A DNA stretch of 64,000 bases from Panagrolaimus kolymaensis (Eukaryota; Nematoda; Chromadorea; Rhabditida; Panagrolaimidae), in the NCBI GenBank assembly GCA_028622995.1, contig JAJQJQ010000039.1, positions 1,674,001 to 1,738,000 of the forward strand, written 5' to 3'. Under the pieces are notes generated by a model, which saw only the letters and a list, made by a program, of their open reading frames with translations, did not search any database and was not told the DNA's origin. Position 1 is the first letter of the stretch; every line of letters starts with the position of its first letter. This document shows, piece by piece, positions 26,512-38,500 of this stretch. The position numbers were made by a program, and so were the translations under genes.

Positions 26512-26519
26512 ATATCAAA

Positions 26520-27453
26520 ATGTCTGCTCCGTTGGCTATTTCATCCATTGATTTCCTCAACAATCCAGCAAAATGGAAGGATAACTTCAAAGTAGCTGTT
26601 ACGATGGAAGCTCATGAAGATCTCCCGAAAGACGCAGAATGGCAACTTATTTATGTTGGATCCGCTGATGAATCATTTGATCAAGTCTTAGAATCAGTTG
26701 TTGTTGGTCCAATTGTAAAGGGGCGCCACAAGTTCGAATTCGAAGTAAGTTTGCTATCTCATGTTCGATTGTTCATTATAAATATATGGTTTATTTATAG
26801 GCTCCTGCACCTGATGATACCAAAATTCCTCCTGAAAATATTCATGATATCAATCTTGTTCTTCTCAAATGCTTCTATGATGGTAAAATGTTCTCCAAGA
26901 TTGGTTGGTTCGTCACAAATGAATATGAAGAAGAAGAACTTCAATTGAACAAACCTCCAATGCCTCTTTTTGAAAAGGTTTGTTTTTGTCTTTTCTCTTT
27001 TATCAGTTTCTAAAGTATATATCATTTTAGCTTAAGCGTGAAATCCAAACAGAACATGTTCGTGTTACAAATTATGCTACCTGCTGGCGTGATGAAGAAC
27101 CTCCTGTTATTGAAAATCTCGATGAAAGTGATATTGCCTTCGCTGTTACAGCTGACGGGCAACAAGGACCTGAAGATGAAGATCTCGAAGGCTCAGAAGA
27201 TGATGATGAAGAAGAAGGAGATGATACTGTTGATCTTAGCGCAGATGTCTCTGGACTTGGAATTGTCAATGACGGTAAGGAGTTTTATTTTACCATAACG
27301 AATATTTATTATCAATTTTGATTTTCAGAAAACAACAAAGCTCGGGATGTCGCTATGGAAGAAGACGGTGGAAAAGGTGATGCTGCAAAGACCGGTGGTG
27401 CTGATATCTTCGCTGAAAAGACAAATGTCGAAGAAATCAACATTCAACATTAA
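26520..27453 (+). CDS. asf1: Histone H3-H4 chaperone ASF1
   Basis: Binds the H3-H4 dimer and hands it to CAF-1 or HIRA during chromatin assembly in the nucleus. Four exons (26520-26744, 26801-26977, 27031-27274, 27329-27453) give about 256 residues. The conserved ASF1 core fills residues 1-160: LLNNPA-like FLNNPAKWKDNF, an EDLPKDAEWQLIYVGSA segment, DQVLESVVVGP, GRHKFEFEAPAPD, IPPENIHDIN, VLLKCFYDGKMFSKIGWFV, and NY..EEL. The LKREIQTEHVRVTNYATCW segment and the acidic tail follow, as in the fungal and nematode proteins. The tail is rich in D/E (EDEDLEGSEDDDEEEGDD) and ends EEINIQH. The identification is secure; C. elegans homologues are unc-85 and asfl-1, and which is closer is not decided. 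Confidence 0.97.
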
Positions 27454-28479
27454 TGAAATACGTGTTGTTCTTCTTTTTGTTTTATTTTTTTCTCTTGTTC
27501 GATTACTTTTTTTTGTTATTTGTATGTTTTGAATGTGAGATAAATGTTTTGAGTTTTTGGTAATTGTGTTTTGACTCTCGTTAACTAGTAACTGCAAGAT
27601 AATAATAGGTTAATTAGCAAGAATGTAGCACTTTTTTACCCTTGGAAAGTATGGAACAGTAACATTGTTAAGAGAAGTTTATGAATTATGTTTTTGATCA
27701 TGTAAAAGGATGAACTCAAAAAGTTTGCAATTCCAAATAGAAATTTTTGAATCAATTTCCGCTACAAAAAAAAACAAACACCACCTAATCTTACGATTTC
27801 AGTAACGACTGATCATAAGAAAAATTCTAAAAACAAAGCATTTTAGAAAAATGATTTAGAAATAATGGATTAATAATGTCGACACATTTATCTGAAGAAA
27901 AAATACAGCAGCTTTCCCAATAAATGTTCGCAAATTTACGATAAACAATGAATGATAAAATGTTTGGCAAATCATTTGATGCTTCGAAGCCGTCTTTTTT
28001 AAATGACTGACATTTTTTTGTCTTTTACATTTTTCGTTTTCAACCATCCACGTTTTTTTTTTGAAATTAGTAAAAGCATTAAAAGAATGTCATTAGTTTC
28101 CTCTGATCGTATATTAATTATTGTCCTCACAAACTTTCAAGAATTTTCTTTGCTTTTTTCTTTCTTCAAACTTCGAAGATTTTTTTTTGATTGATTTTGT
28201 TGCATTGCAAAAATTTTTTTCTCCTCCCAAGAAACCTTGTGACCTTTTTCCGTTACGCGTTTCATTTCTTTTAATTTTCTTTTTTTTTCAGATAGCCTCA
28301 AGTTTCCTTTTACACCTCCGTGCAAATGATGGCGTTCTCTGAAACAATATTTGTTTGCCATTCAGTTTTTAATCAACTTCGAATTCATTGATTCAATCAT
28401 TCATCACTTTTTGTGGATTCCGCATCTCTTCAAACTTTTCTATCGTGCTTTCAAATTTCAAGAAAATTTAAAGAAAACT
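27454..28479. other. Intergenic region between ASF1 and first membrane-protein gene
   Basis: Holds the ASF1 3' UTR and the promoter/5' UTR of the next gene. An acceptor TTTTTTCAG near 28284-28292 suggests a spliced 5' UTR or trans-splicing about 190 bases before the ATG. No other gene is seen. Confidence 0.6.
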
Positions 28480-29166
28480 ATGGCTTCTTCAATTTCTTCT
28501 GCTGCTGATTCATATCGTTCAAACGCAGATGCTTCAAATAATGGTGGTGAACGTGAAGCTGTTGTGTCTCAATTAGTATCCGAAGCTTCAAAAACCGTTG
28601 GAACTTTAAAGAATATTGTATCAAATTCATATCGAAAATTACAAGAAGATTCAACAACGACTAATGGAGAAAGTGAAGCATCATCAGGTGGATTTTTAAA
28701 CGATTTTATTGGTTCATCAAATGAAAAGCCTGGTCCTATTGGTAAATTCTTCAATGGTCGATGTTTCAAAACTTGTGGAATGGAAGATATTCAATTAGCT
28801 TCAAGAGTTAGTTTTATTTTTGTTTGCATAATCGTATAAACCATAAACTTTTAGAATGCTGCTCAAATGTTTTCAACCATGAATGTCTGCTTGATTGTTT
28901 TAACTATTATGACTGCAATATGTTTATTCGCAATCACCGTAGCTGTTGTGGTTTATATTTACAAGAATCGACATGCTCTTCAAAGATATGATCCTTCAAT
29001 TCATCATCAATACGAACCAATGATGCCTGTAAAACCTTTGGTGTTTTCAAAACTTGATGCTTCCTCTATTTTATCAAACAACAATACTCCTCCTCACAGC
29101 TTATCAAGTAGACACCTATTAAATGCAGAAATGATCGATGGAATTGGTTCTTTCAAATTCAACTGA
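28480..29166 (+). CDS. Unrecognised single-pass membrane protein
   Basis: Family not recognised. Two exons (28480-28806, 28855-29166) encode 212 residues. The first ~125 residues are hydrophilic and Ser/Ala-rich with no signal peptide (MASSISSAADSYRSNADASN), including a helical SKTVGTLKNIVSNSYRKLQE stretch and a small Cys-containing CFKTCGMEDIQ segment. One transmembrane helix follows (VCLIVLTIMTAICLFAITVA...VYIYKN), then a ~65-residue tail with NRHALQRYDPSIHHQYEPMM and a Ser/Leu-rich end. Basic residues behind the helix suggest a cytosolic C-terminus. The short intron (48 bp) is phase 0. It precedes two other small membrane-protein genes on the same strand. Confidence 0.7.
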
Positions 29167-30287
29167 ATATGAAATTCTGAATGTTTAGACTTTGTAATTT
29201 TGTTTTTTTCTTATGATTGTTATTTGTTGTTTTTTTGTTTTGTTGTATATTTTCATATAGTATTCTTATGTTTTGTTATAAACTTTTCTTTACAAATGTT
29301 TTCTATTGTACCATAGGAATTTACAACTGACATTTGTTTCACCAAGTATACTAATACTCTCAGCCAAAAGCTTTTCACCATTAACATTCGTATCAGTATT
29401 TATTATGAAATCAAAAAATCCAATAGCAGACAAATTTTGAATGAATTATTTTATTGTTTGCGATTGTTTACATTAGCGGATAAAAATTTGAATGTCAAAA
29501 TTCAAAGCACCTTAATATTCCGGTCAACAGTTTTGATAAGAAAATTCAGAAGTGAAGCATTACGTAAAGTTGGTAAATTAAAAAGAATGATATTTTCATT
29601 AACATCGTGTTAAAGTTTTACGTTCTATGAATGCATTTATGTTATCATTGTATCAGTATTTGTATGGATTGTGATGCAAGCAAGCAAGAAATGTATCTTT
29701 CAGGAGATTCATGATTTACAAAAGCTGTAAAAACTTTCTCATGCTCAACACCCAATAAAGTATTTTCGTTGCGAAACAAAAAATTTGCCGGAAAAATGAC
29801 GGCAAAGAAAAAAGTCATTCGCAAAAAAAAGTTCTTCGTAGTCTTTCGTTTTGCTTCTCTTCTTTGATACATCTTTTCAGTAATTTCAATTCAATCGGGT
29901 GTCTTTGTTAGTAATTGTTACCGTATTATCATACTGTAAAATTACTGCAAATCATTGCTTCCTCTAAATATCAATAAAGTGCTTTTACAATATTTTTGTT
30001 CGCTTAGCTTGAAAGCATTATCGTGTTTTGTTGTAAAAAAATCTTTTTTGATTTACCGAATTTCGTGTATTCGATATCTTCACTTCTCTTAGAGGATGCT
30101 TTTATCACACCGCTTCTTTGATCCTTTTTCGTTTTCGCTATTTCCGCCACAATTGACCTTGTTATTTATAAATGTTATTTTCAGGCATTCTCTAAGATCA
30201 TACTCTGCTGCATATCGTTTTTGATCAACTTGAAATTTTGAAGTCATTCAGTCATAACTTTTTGGATTGCTCAAAATACGTTGGAAA
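29167..30287. other. Intergenic region
   Basis: 3' UTR of the preceding gene and promoter of the next. No credible ORF. Near 30218 it shares a stretch with the leader of the gene before it (see findings). Confidence 0.6.
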
Positions 30288-30929
30288 ATGAAGGACTCTC
30301 CTGCTTCTCGCTTTACTTGCTTTAAAGAACGAAAGAATGACGTCATTGCTGTTGCAATTTCTCTCCTGATTTTGGATGGTCTTCTTTTATGTTTATTGCG
30401 TACTCCATACTTTTCAAACCAGGAAAATTCAGTGATGTACCATATGTTTCTTGCTCATCGTATTGCTTCATTGCTTTCTTCCATCATGTTGCTTATTGCT
30501 GCTGAAAGAAGTAATATATTTTTAATGGTTCCATGGTTGGTCATTCAAGTATGTTTATTATTTGCATTTGGTTTTCTTATTTATCCATCATACAACTAAC
30601 ATTTTTAGGGTATCACTCTCATCATACTCTTCGTCTTATCCTTACTTGCTATTGGTCTCCTTGGTTTCATGGGAGTTCTGGAAATGAACGAAAAGACGTC
30701 TGAAAGCCGCAAATTCCTCAAGAAACTTTTTTCTATTATCAATGCTTCTAATCGTGATGAAGCAATCACCGTTACTTTGGTCTTTCTTGGTCTTGCTGCT
30801 ATCTGGTTTCCATTGGTCTTGATTTTCTATGGAATTGTCAAAGAATATTATCGACCTCTTAAAGAACGTTCCGATGCTGCAGAGAATAAAACAAAATTGT
30901 TGAATTACACTATCATGGATGTCGCTTAA
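30288..30929 (+). CDS. Unrecognised four-transmembrane protein
   Basis: Family not recognised. Two exons (30288-30548, 30609-30929) encode 193 residues beginning MKDSPASRFTCFKERKNDVI. Four hydrophobic segments follow: VIAVAISLLILDGLLLCLL, a HRIASLLSSIMLLIAAE segment, MVPWLVIQGITLIILFVLSL and AITVTLVFLGLAAIWFPLVL. Both termini are predicted to be on the same, probably cytosolic, side; the C-terminus is short and charged (KERSDAAENKTKL). The topology resembles LAPTM- or tetraspan-like families but no CCG or other tetraspanin motif is present. An in-frame TTG further upstream was not chosen because the ATG gives a clean N-terminus. A gap of 358 bp separates it from the next gene. Confidence 0.7.
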
Positions 30930-31287
30930 ATTTCTTTATTTGTTTTTTTTGTACCATTTTTTTGTTGAATTTTTGTTGTTTCTTTTTGTTTAGAATAAAT
31001 AGTTTATAAAATTTTTTGGTGTTTCAGATGCCTTTATGTTTTAGAGGATTCAAACCTTAAATTTATATATTTGCCGTAAAATGAGAGTCACTGTCTATTT
31101 AATGTTAATATTACTTTTTAGTCAGGACAAGATTTTTCTAGAAAGATGGAATTTGCAATGATTTTTGTAAATTTGCATGAAAGTTTGTTTTTTGTAAATC
31201 CATTTGTCTCAATTTCGTTATTATTATCATTTGAGTGAACAAGATTGTCGTCAAATCGTTTGATTCAACGTAACAAAAAAATTGAAA
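30930..31287. other. Short intergenic spacer
   Basis: A 358-bp spacer with an AATAAA signal near 30994. Nothing else is visible. Confidence 0.6.
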
Positions 31288-31952
31288 ATGAATAGATTCC
31301 GAAGAGATGCTGAAGCTACAAGTGCTCCTTTGACAACTGAATATATTGTGTTAATCGTTGTTTGTGTTATTGCACTGCTGATTGTAATTGGTTTACTTGC
31401 ATTTGCTGCTTGGCATTTTTTGTTTAAAAAAAGATCAAAGAAGGTAATTTTAACTTTTTTTTACAACGTTAAAGTTCTCTTTATTATGTGAATAATCTCG
31501 AAGCTTTTTTTTTCCAGGATACTCCAAAACCTCCTGAAGCCAATGCTCCTGTTCTTGTTCCAGTTGCAAATGCTCCTACTGCTGTTACTCCAAAAGTTAA
31601 ACCACGAAAATCAAAAAAACCTCCTCCACCTCTTCATGATAAGAATGCCGCCGCCATCGTCAACGTTGAAGCAAGATCATATAAAGCGCCAATTCAAAAA
31701 GAACCAGCTATTATAAGTCCTTTACCACTGGTGCCTGTTCATGTTTTACGAGAAGCAACTTCAGCTGTAATGAAAGATGATACAGAACGTGTACAAAGAA
31801 CTCAAACTGAACAAGAATCAACTCAAGCATCGGTAAAGAAAATGGAAGATAATAATGCAAGTACAACCAATGACACTCAAAGATCAACTAAGAAGCAAGA
31901 TACTCAACGATCTGTTAAAAACAATGTCAATGATGGAGATAATAAGTTGTAA
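31288..31952 (+). CDS. Unrecognised single-pass membrane protein with proline/lysine-rich tail
   Basis: Family not recognised. Two exons (31288-31443, 31518-31952) encode 196 residues. The N-terminus MNRFRRDAEATSAPLTTEY is short and has no signal peptide. A strong transmembrane helix (IVLIVVCVIALLIVIGLLAF) is followed by a basic stop-transfer KKRSKK. The long tail is disordered: APVLVPVANAPTAVTPK, a KPRKSKKPPPPLHDK segment with a possible SH3/EVH1-type proline ligand, and a polar S/T/Q/N-rich end with repeated DTQRS motifs. Type III topology with a cytosolic tail is inferred from the basic residues after the helix. An AATAAA signal lies at about 32004. Confidence 0.7.
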
Positions 31953-32509
31953 TGTAGTTAATTTTGTTGATACTGTAATGTATTTATCTGTTTTAATATA
32001 TAAATAAAATGTTTGATATAGCAACTTATGTTTTGTGACCGGAATTTCAATCATGAATTTTTGCTTAAGAATGTTACATTCTTACTTTTGCATTTTTTTA
32101 ATACAATTATTAATTAAAATGACTTTGTAAGCTCGAGAAACACATTTTTAGCTATAAAAAAAATCCTGGGAAAAAAAGCTTGTTGGATGCTAATCAGAGG
32201 CAATAAAAATTAAATTATATATATTTTTTAAAAGAAACTTTTGATTGAATTTTGATATCATTTTCACCGAAGCAATAACTTGTTCCAACGACGGTTTTGT
32301 TGAAATAACTTTAGTAAGTATTTATTCTATTATTAATTATTATGACTTGCTAATTTTTCGAACCTTTCATTTAATACAATTTTAAAAATTCTGCATACCA
32401 TTTACACATTTTTATTAAAAATAAATAAATTTATTTAAAGAAACACAAAGAGAGATTATAATTACTTTTTTTTTCTTCAACACGTATTATTTATCAACGA
32501 TCTTATTTA
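31953..32509. other. Convergent 3' flanks
   Basis: Space between the plus-strand membrane protein gene and the 3' end of the Slo2 channel gene. A/T-rich 3' UTR sequence only. Confidence 0.6.
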
Positions 32510-35500
32510 TTATGTATCTGTTATTTTTCTGGGAGCTGGTGGCGGAGAAACAGTGAGATCACATTGAATTGAATTTGGTATGGAAATGGATGTCGATGAT
32601 CTTCTTTGGCCAGGATATGTGGTTAAAAGATGAGTGTTTCGACTGATATTAGCATTTCGGCGAAGACCTCGTCGAGGATTAATTCGATTCGAACGAGCAT
32701 CTTCTTTCACCGGGGCTCTCAAAACATATCTGAAATATTTTATGGACTTTGAATATATTTTTTTCAAGATTTTATTTTTGCTTACACAATATCACCAGCA
32801 ATTAATTCTAGCTCTCGTGGTGGATTTATTATCACGTAGCTAAGAGTTTTGGGTTTATTGTTGGTTGTTTCTTCACCTAAAAAATATTATACATTTTTTT
32901 ATTTTTTCTTACTTTTTTAAAAAGACATACTATAATCTTCCGTTGGCATTCCCAATGTTTCCATTCTCGATTTTACAAGTTCCATCATTTTTTGTTGCGT
33001 CTGCCTGGGATTATTCACTGAAAAGCTTTCATTTTTGAATGATGGAGGTGCTTCAACTTCGATTGAAATCTGAAATTAAATTCATTTTTCTTTTATGGGT
33101 TTTTGGAAAATCGAAATTACGGTATTCGAATCCATTGCTTTAGTTCGATAAATTCCTATTGGTATATCTCCGACAGAAGCGCATAATTTTTGATACAAAC
33201 GACCATAAGTTTTTATCCATAAATCATCCGTTGTTATTGTAATCTGAAATTTGGGTCATGGTCAGAAAATAACTTTGGTATTGGAAGTTGTGAGTCAAAC
33301 TGTTGCCGATTTTACTCTTCAAACTATGGGCTTCAAAAACAGCATCAGGTTCAAAACTAACCGAAGTCAAATATCCACTTCCTTGAGATTGATCAATCCC
33401 CAATAATATTTTTAAAAAATCAACCAAATATGTTTTTACTATGGCTTGGTATAAAAGTCGATCAAGCATGTTTGCACTAAAAACGCCGCCTTGAGCAAAT
33501 GGAAGACGAAACATGTATGGCATATTTGAACCACGTTTTCTTTCTTTCTACAACAATTTTTTTAGAAGATAGTTTTTAGTGATGTAAACAAACTTTTTCA
33601 AATTTGCTTTGTTGTAATGCATAAGAATCATAAGCATCGAATTGCATAAATCTCATATTTGAAGCATGGGTCAATTCACTAATTAATTTAAGATTTGGAA
33701 ACATTCTAAAAATGAAAGGCGTTATTAAAAGAAAGAAGGTAAAATCTTATTATTGTTAAATGAGAAAATAAATTTTTCTAGTTATTCATTCGAAGCAATT
33801 ATGATACTTTTCTGTATACAAACCTATGAATTTTCTGAACCGTAATAATCGTTGTGCAATCAGCTAAAGTTGAATCTTCAGTTAAATTTGCTGCTTCTTT
33901 AACCAATATTACATGTTTTGCTAAACATATTCCTGCTTTTAATAAATTATCCAAACTAGAAATTTTTCCTTGCATCCAATATGTCATTGGAAACCATGCA
34001 AGTACATCCAAAAATGATGGCAATGGACTAAAATAAACTTTTAACTAAAACTAAAGAAACCCTAAAAATGGATGTTATAATACCTTCGACCTTCTTCAAG
34101 TTCCAATAAAAGAATAATGGGTTGCAACTCATGTACGGGGCGATAAAAAGCTCGCAATGGAAGGATTAAATTATAGAAACCTGATGTGGTTTTATCCACG
34201 GCAACAATAATGGCCGGGTTTTTCCATCCATATTCTCGTGGATTATTAAAATTTTCATGTTCGCAAGGCTGAAATTAAATAGATTGGAAATTTATTTTAC
34301 TTTTTTAAGGTTAGGTCATTCTTACTTTATCAATTTGCAAACAACAAAGTGGCCTTTTAGTTTTCATCATGTGACATACTGTAGCCGATGTACCAATATA
34401 AGCATTAATTGGTGGATAAGTTTTACAAATTCTAAAACATTATTTTTAACACCATTTTGAATGATTTTGTTCTCGCTTACTTTTCTGCAAAGCAAGCTTC
34501 TTTTCCACAAATTTCACATTCATCTTGTGAATCACTTGATGAACTTTCAATAACTTCGCTTGTAACTACACCAACCGAAGATTTTCGTATTCTTTCTTGT
34601 GGAGGTTGCGCGAATAATGTGTTTTTATCATGAGTAGGAACAATTAAATTCTCTGCATCAGCTGTATTGATACCTTTAGATTTTTGTAATAATTTTCTTC
34701 GCTTTCTCCATTTTGAAAGCCTCGCTGTATTATCCATAGAATCCAAAGATCGATGAGGAACTTCAAGAGTGGAAGAAAGAAGGCCACCGGGTGGAATAAG
34801 TTTCAAAGCTCCACTTTTGTCACTTGGTAAACTTTCTTCATTTGTTAATGCAACATAATAAAATCGATCCGTGGATTGAATAATATGGTGATGGCCTACA
34901 AAGATATAAAAACTTTATTATTTCTCTTAGAGTTTTAACTACCATACCTGGATTCAATGTAATTCTTTCACCTGGACCATCTCTTTTAACTCCAAGTAAA
35001 TTAATTCCATATAATTCATGAGCATAAAAACTCGCGTAAGCAAAAGTTTTACCAACAAAATCACCAAAAAATTTGCTATCTCCCGCAATGATGTCATAAA
35101 TTTCATTGCCTGAATGAAAACCATACATTCGATGCCATGGTTCAGTGGATTTTTGACCTTCTTCGCCTCTCGAAGTATGCATCAACAAAGTTATAAAAGT
35201 TGAAATTCCAGGACAAATGCAGTTATTTGCAAGAAGCGAATATTTAAATTCATCTTCACAAATGGCAATTTCAGCATGTTCAATATGCATTTTGGTTTCA
35301 GGTCGGAAAACTTGAACATATTGTGGAACATCAGGAGCAAAATCCTTGACTGCCCATGAACGAAGGATTGTTTGTTCATCCTTAAAAAATTTTTACTAAT
35401 TAAGTAATCAAAAAATTAAATGCAAATTACCGTCGCACTTTTCTTTTGAACATTTCTTGCACTTAAAATAAAGCAAGCTGAAGCTGCAGCCATTTGAGCT

Positions 35501-38500
35501 CTTTCCAAGTCTTCATCCTTTAATGCTGAACCACGAATGTATAAAACTCGATGTGACCATAATGGAATTTTTAATAAAAGTTTCATGCGATTATCAAGCT
35601 CGCAAGGCGAAAGTAAAACCACCAAATAGCCCTAGAATTTATTTATTGGTAAATGGATTTATTTTGTATAACAATTTCTTTCATTCTTTTGTTTATTACT
35701 TACAGCATGAGTTCGATGTGCATAAAATTCATTTAAAAAATCTGCAATAAAATCTGCGTCGAGATGTGTGATGGTTACAACGACATGCTTTTCATTCCTT
35801 CCAAAACCTTTGGTGTAATCCATTCCAGCTTTGGATTTTTCTAACCATGTTTGTCCGAGGGCTTCAATCTAAAAAACAACATCAAAATAGAAAAATAATA
35901 AAGAGTCTTTTTTTCAAGGAGTATGTAAAAAAGGGAAATGTCATTCATTTTTTATTTTATGCATGAAGAAAAAAAGGAACTCAAATCTTTGTTTTTTATT
36001 GCTAAAAAATGGATGGCAAACAAGAGCAAAAAATATAATTAAGCTTTTTTCTTTCTTCACAAAAATTATTTGTTTGTTTTTTATGAAAGTTTTTGAAATC
36101 AAAAAGAAGTTTGTTTTTGGATGAAAATTAAAAATGAAAAATGTAATAAATCTTTGGAGACATGTTTGCTTTCTTTTTTTGGAGATTGTTATCATAATTT
36201 TCACACCTATCATTTTCTGTTTCGCTTGTTTTCAAAAAAATGTTTTGTTTTTAAACTATATTTTTTGTGTTGTTATTGTTGTCGCAAAATAAATTCGGTG
36301 TTTGCGCTTATTTTTATCTAAAACCAAGCGCTTCCATTTAAAAAAAGTTTCTATGTATTTATTTCCTTCGTTATAATTTTTGCCCTTCCTTTCTTTATAA
36401 TTTTGTAAGCTTCCTAAACTTTCACCAGCCGAAGAAAAGAAAAAACATTATTTTATAGGTTAGAGTTAGATCTTAGACTCGATTGTATTTCCAAGTTTGA
36501 TCAACAACACTCTGTCCCAACATCCCAATTAAAACAATATCAAGGCTTATTGTTTTTGCTTGCAATAAAAAAATAGATAAAACCATAAAAAAAATAATTT
36601 TTTGTAGTTTGTGGAAGCTTTAAAAATAATCGCACAAACTATGTTGTTTTTTTTGGAAGCAATTTAGGTTGCTGCTTTTAAAAGCTTCACGTTTTGAAAT
36701 GCTTCAAGCAGCTTTTTTTATTTCTTCAGCCTCTTTCGTGCTCGTTCATTTAGCCTCGGCTGCTGCTGTTTTTTTTGCTTGTTGTTTATTTGTTGTTGTT
36801 GTGGCTCGCGAAGGCGGTTGTTTTCTTTTTTTCTTTCTCGACTGGCTATCCTGTTATTTTTTTTGAAATTTATTTATTCTTCTATTTCGAGCAAAAAAAA
36901 AACGTTTTTAGAAATAAATATTTTTCTTTTAATTGATTGAGAAGAAAAAAATGTCTGAAATGCATGAAAGTAAAGTTTATAAATTTCCTGATGATTTTAA
37001 ATTTGCTTGCGCAACTGCTGCTTATCAGGTAATGAATTTTCCAATATTTTTTATCTTCACTTCTCAAAAAATTTTAAAAGACCTTTAATAATAAATTGTT
37101 TTAAAGATCGTGACACGCAAAACAAAATTTTTTAGGTTGAAGGCGCTTATAATGAAGATGGAAGAGCTGCTTCCATTTGGGATACTTTTACTCATGAAGG
37201 TGGCAGCGCCAATAATGATACTGGGGATGTTGCATGTAATAGCTATCATTTATGGAGACGAGATATTGAAATGATTAAAAGTTTGGGTGTGCAACAATAT
37301 CGATTTTCAATTTCATGGCCTCGAATTTTACCTGATGGAACTACGAAAAATATTAATGAAAAAGGTGTTCAATATTATCAAACTTTAATTAAAGCTTTAA
37401 TTGAAGCTGGAATTGAACCTATGGTAATATATATTTTAGTAATGTAATTCAAGAAAGATATGTTTTAGATAACCCTATTTCATTGGGATCTTCCACAATC
37501 ACTTCAAGATCGAGGAGGTTTTATTAATCCAGAAATTATTCAAACTTTTGCTGAATTTGCAAGATTTTGTTTTAAAACATTTGGTGATTCTGTTAAATTT
37601 TGGGTAACTTTTAATGAACCCATTATTTTCACTGAAATGGGTCATTGTGGTCATCCATGGGAACATGCACCTGGAGCCTTTGGAAAGCATAATCAATGGG
37701 TTCATTATTGGGTTGCTCATAACATTATGCTTGCTCATGCTCATGCAGTAAAAATATATCGTGAAGAATTTAAAGAAAAACAAGGCGGCCAAATTGGTAT
37801 TGTTCATGTTTTATCTGATTATTATCCAATGACTCATAGCAAAGAGGATGAAGCAGCAGCAGATAGCATGCGATACTTTTTTCAAGAAAGATTTTTGCAA
37901 CCCATTTTTGGTGATGGCGATTATCCTGAATATGTGAAAAAGAGAGTTTTGGAAAATTGTAAAAGACAAGGAAGATTTACTTCAAGATTACCCGAAATTA
38001 CAGAAGAAGAAAAGAAATTAGTTAAAGGTAAGCTTTTTAAAATTTATTCTGCCCATGTCATAACAATTTTTTTCTCTATTTTTAATTATGTCAAAAAAAA
38101 AATAATTTTTTGCAATCATCTTTATTCATAAATTCCCCAATTTCAGGCTCTGCTGATTTCATCGGTGTCAATTATTATCTTTCACATCGAGTTCGAGCCC
38201 TTGAAGTTGAAGAATCCAACCTCTCTAACGGCAATGTCTTAGACATTGATAATGGTGGGAAGTTTTCCGATTGGCTCAATGACCATCCTGATGGTTTTCG
38301 AGCATCTTTAAATCACTTTAAAAAACGCTATGGTGATATTCCCATTTACATCACTGAAAATGGTGTTCGTGATGCCGAAGGGGAAGGCCTTCATGATCCT
38401 GCAAGAATTAAATATCTTCGAGGACATTTAGTTGCTGTAGCTCAAGCCATTGAAGATGGAGTGAATGTTAAAGGTTATACAGTTTGGTCACTCATGGATA

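Larger units (their letters stand above)
13808..26519. other. 12.7-kb gene-poor region rich in A/T runs
   Basis: Divergent intergenic space between the GMEB-like gene and ASF1. Homopolymer runs of seven or more A or T occur every few tens of bases, mixed with GAAGAA/purine stretches and short GC-richer patches such as GCTGCTGC. All ORFs here (60-175 codons) are made of K, F, R, S low-complexity sequence read from these runs and have no consistent exon structure, so none is annotated. The region may hold long-range regulatory sequence of the transcription factor gene, non-coding RNA or undetected small exons. One degenerate inverted-repeat element is annotated separately. Confidence 0.55.

Noticed and set aside
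30267..30287. Extended N-terminus from an upstream TTG
   Set aside because: Non-ATG start is unlikely in a nematode gene; the ATG at 30288 is in frame and well placed.
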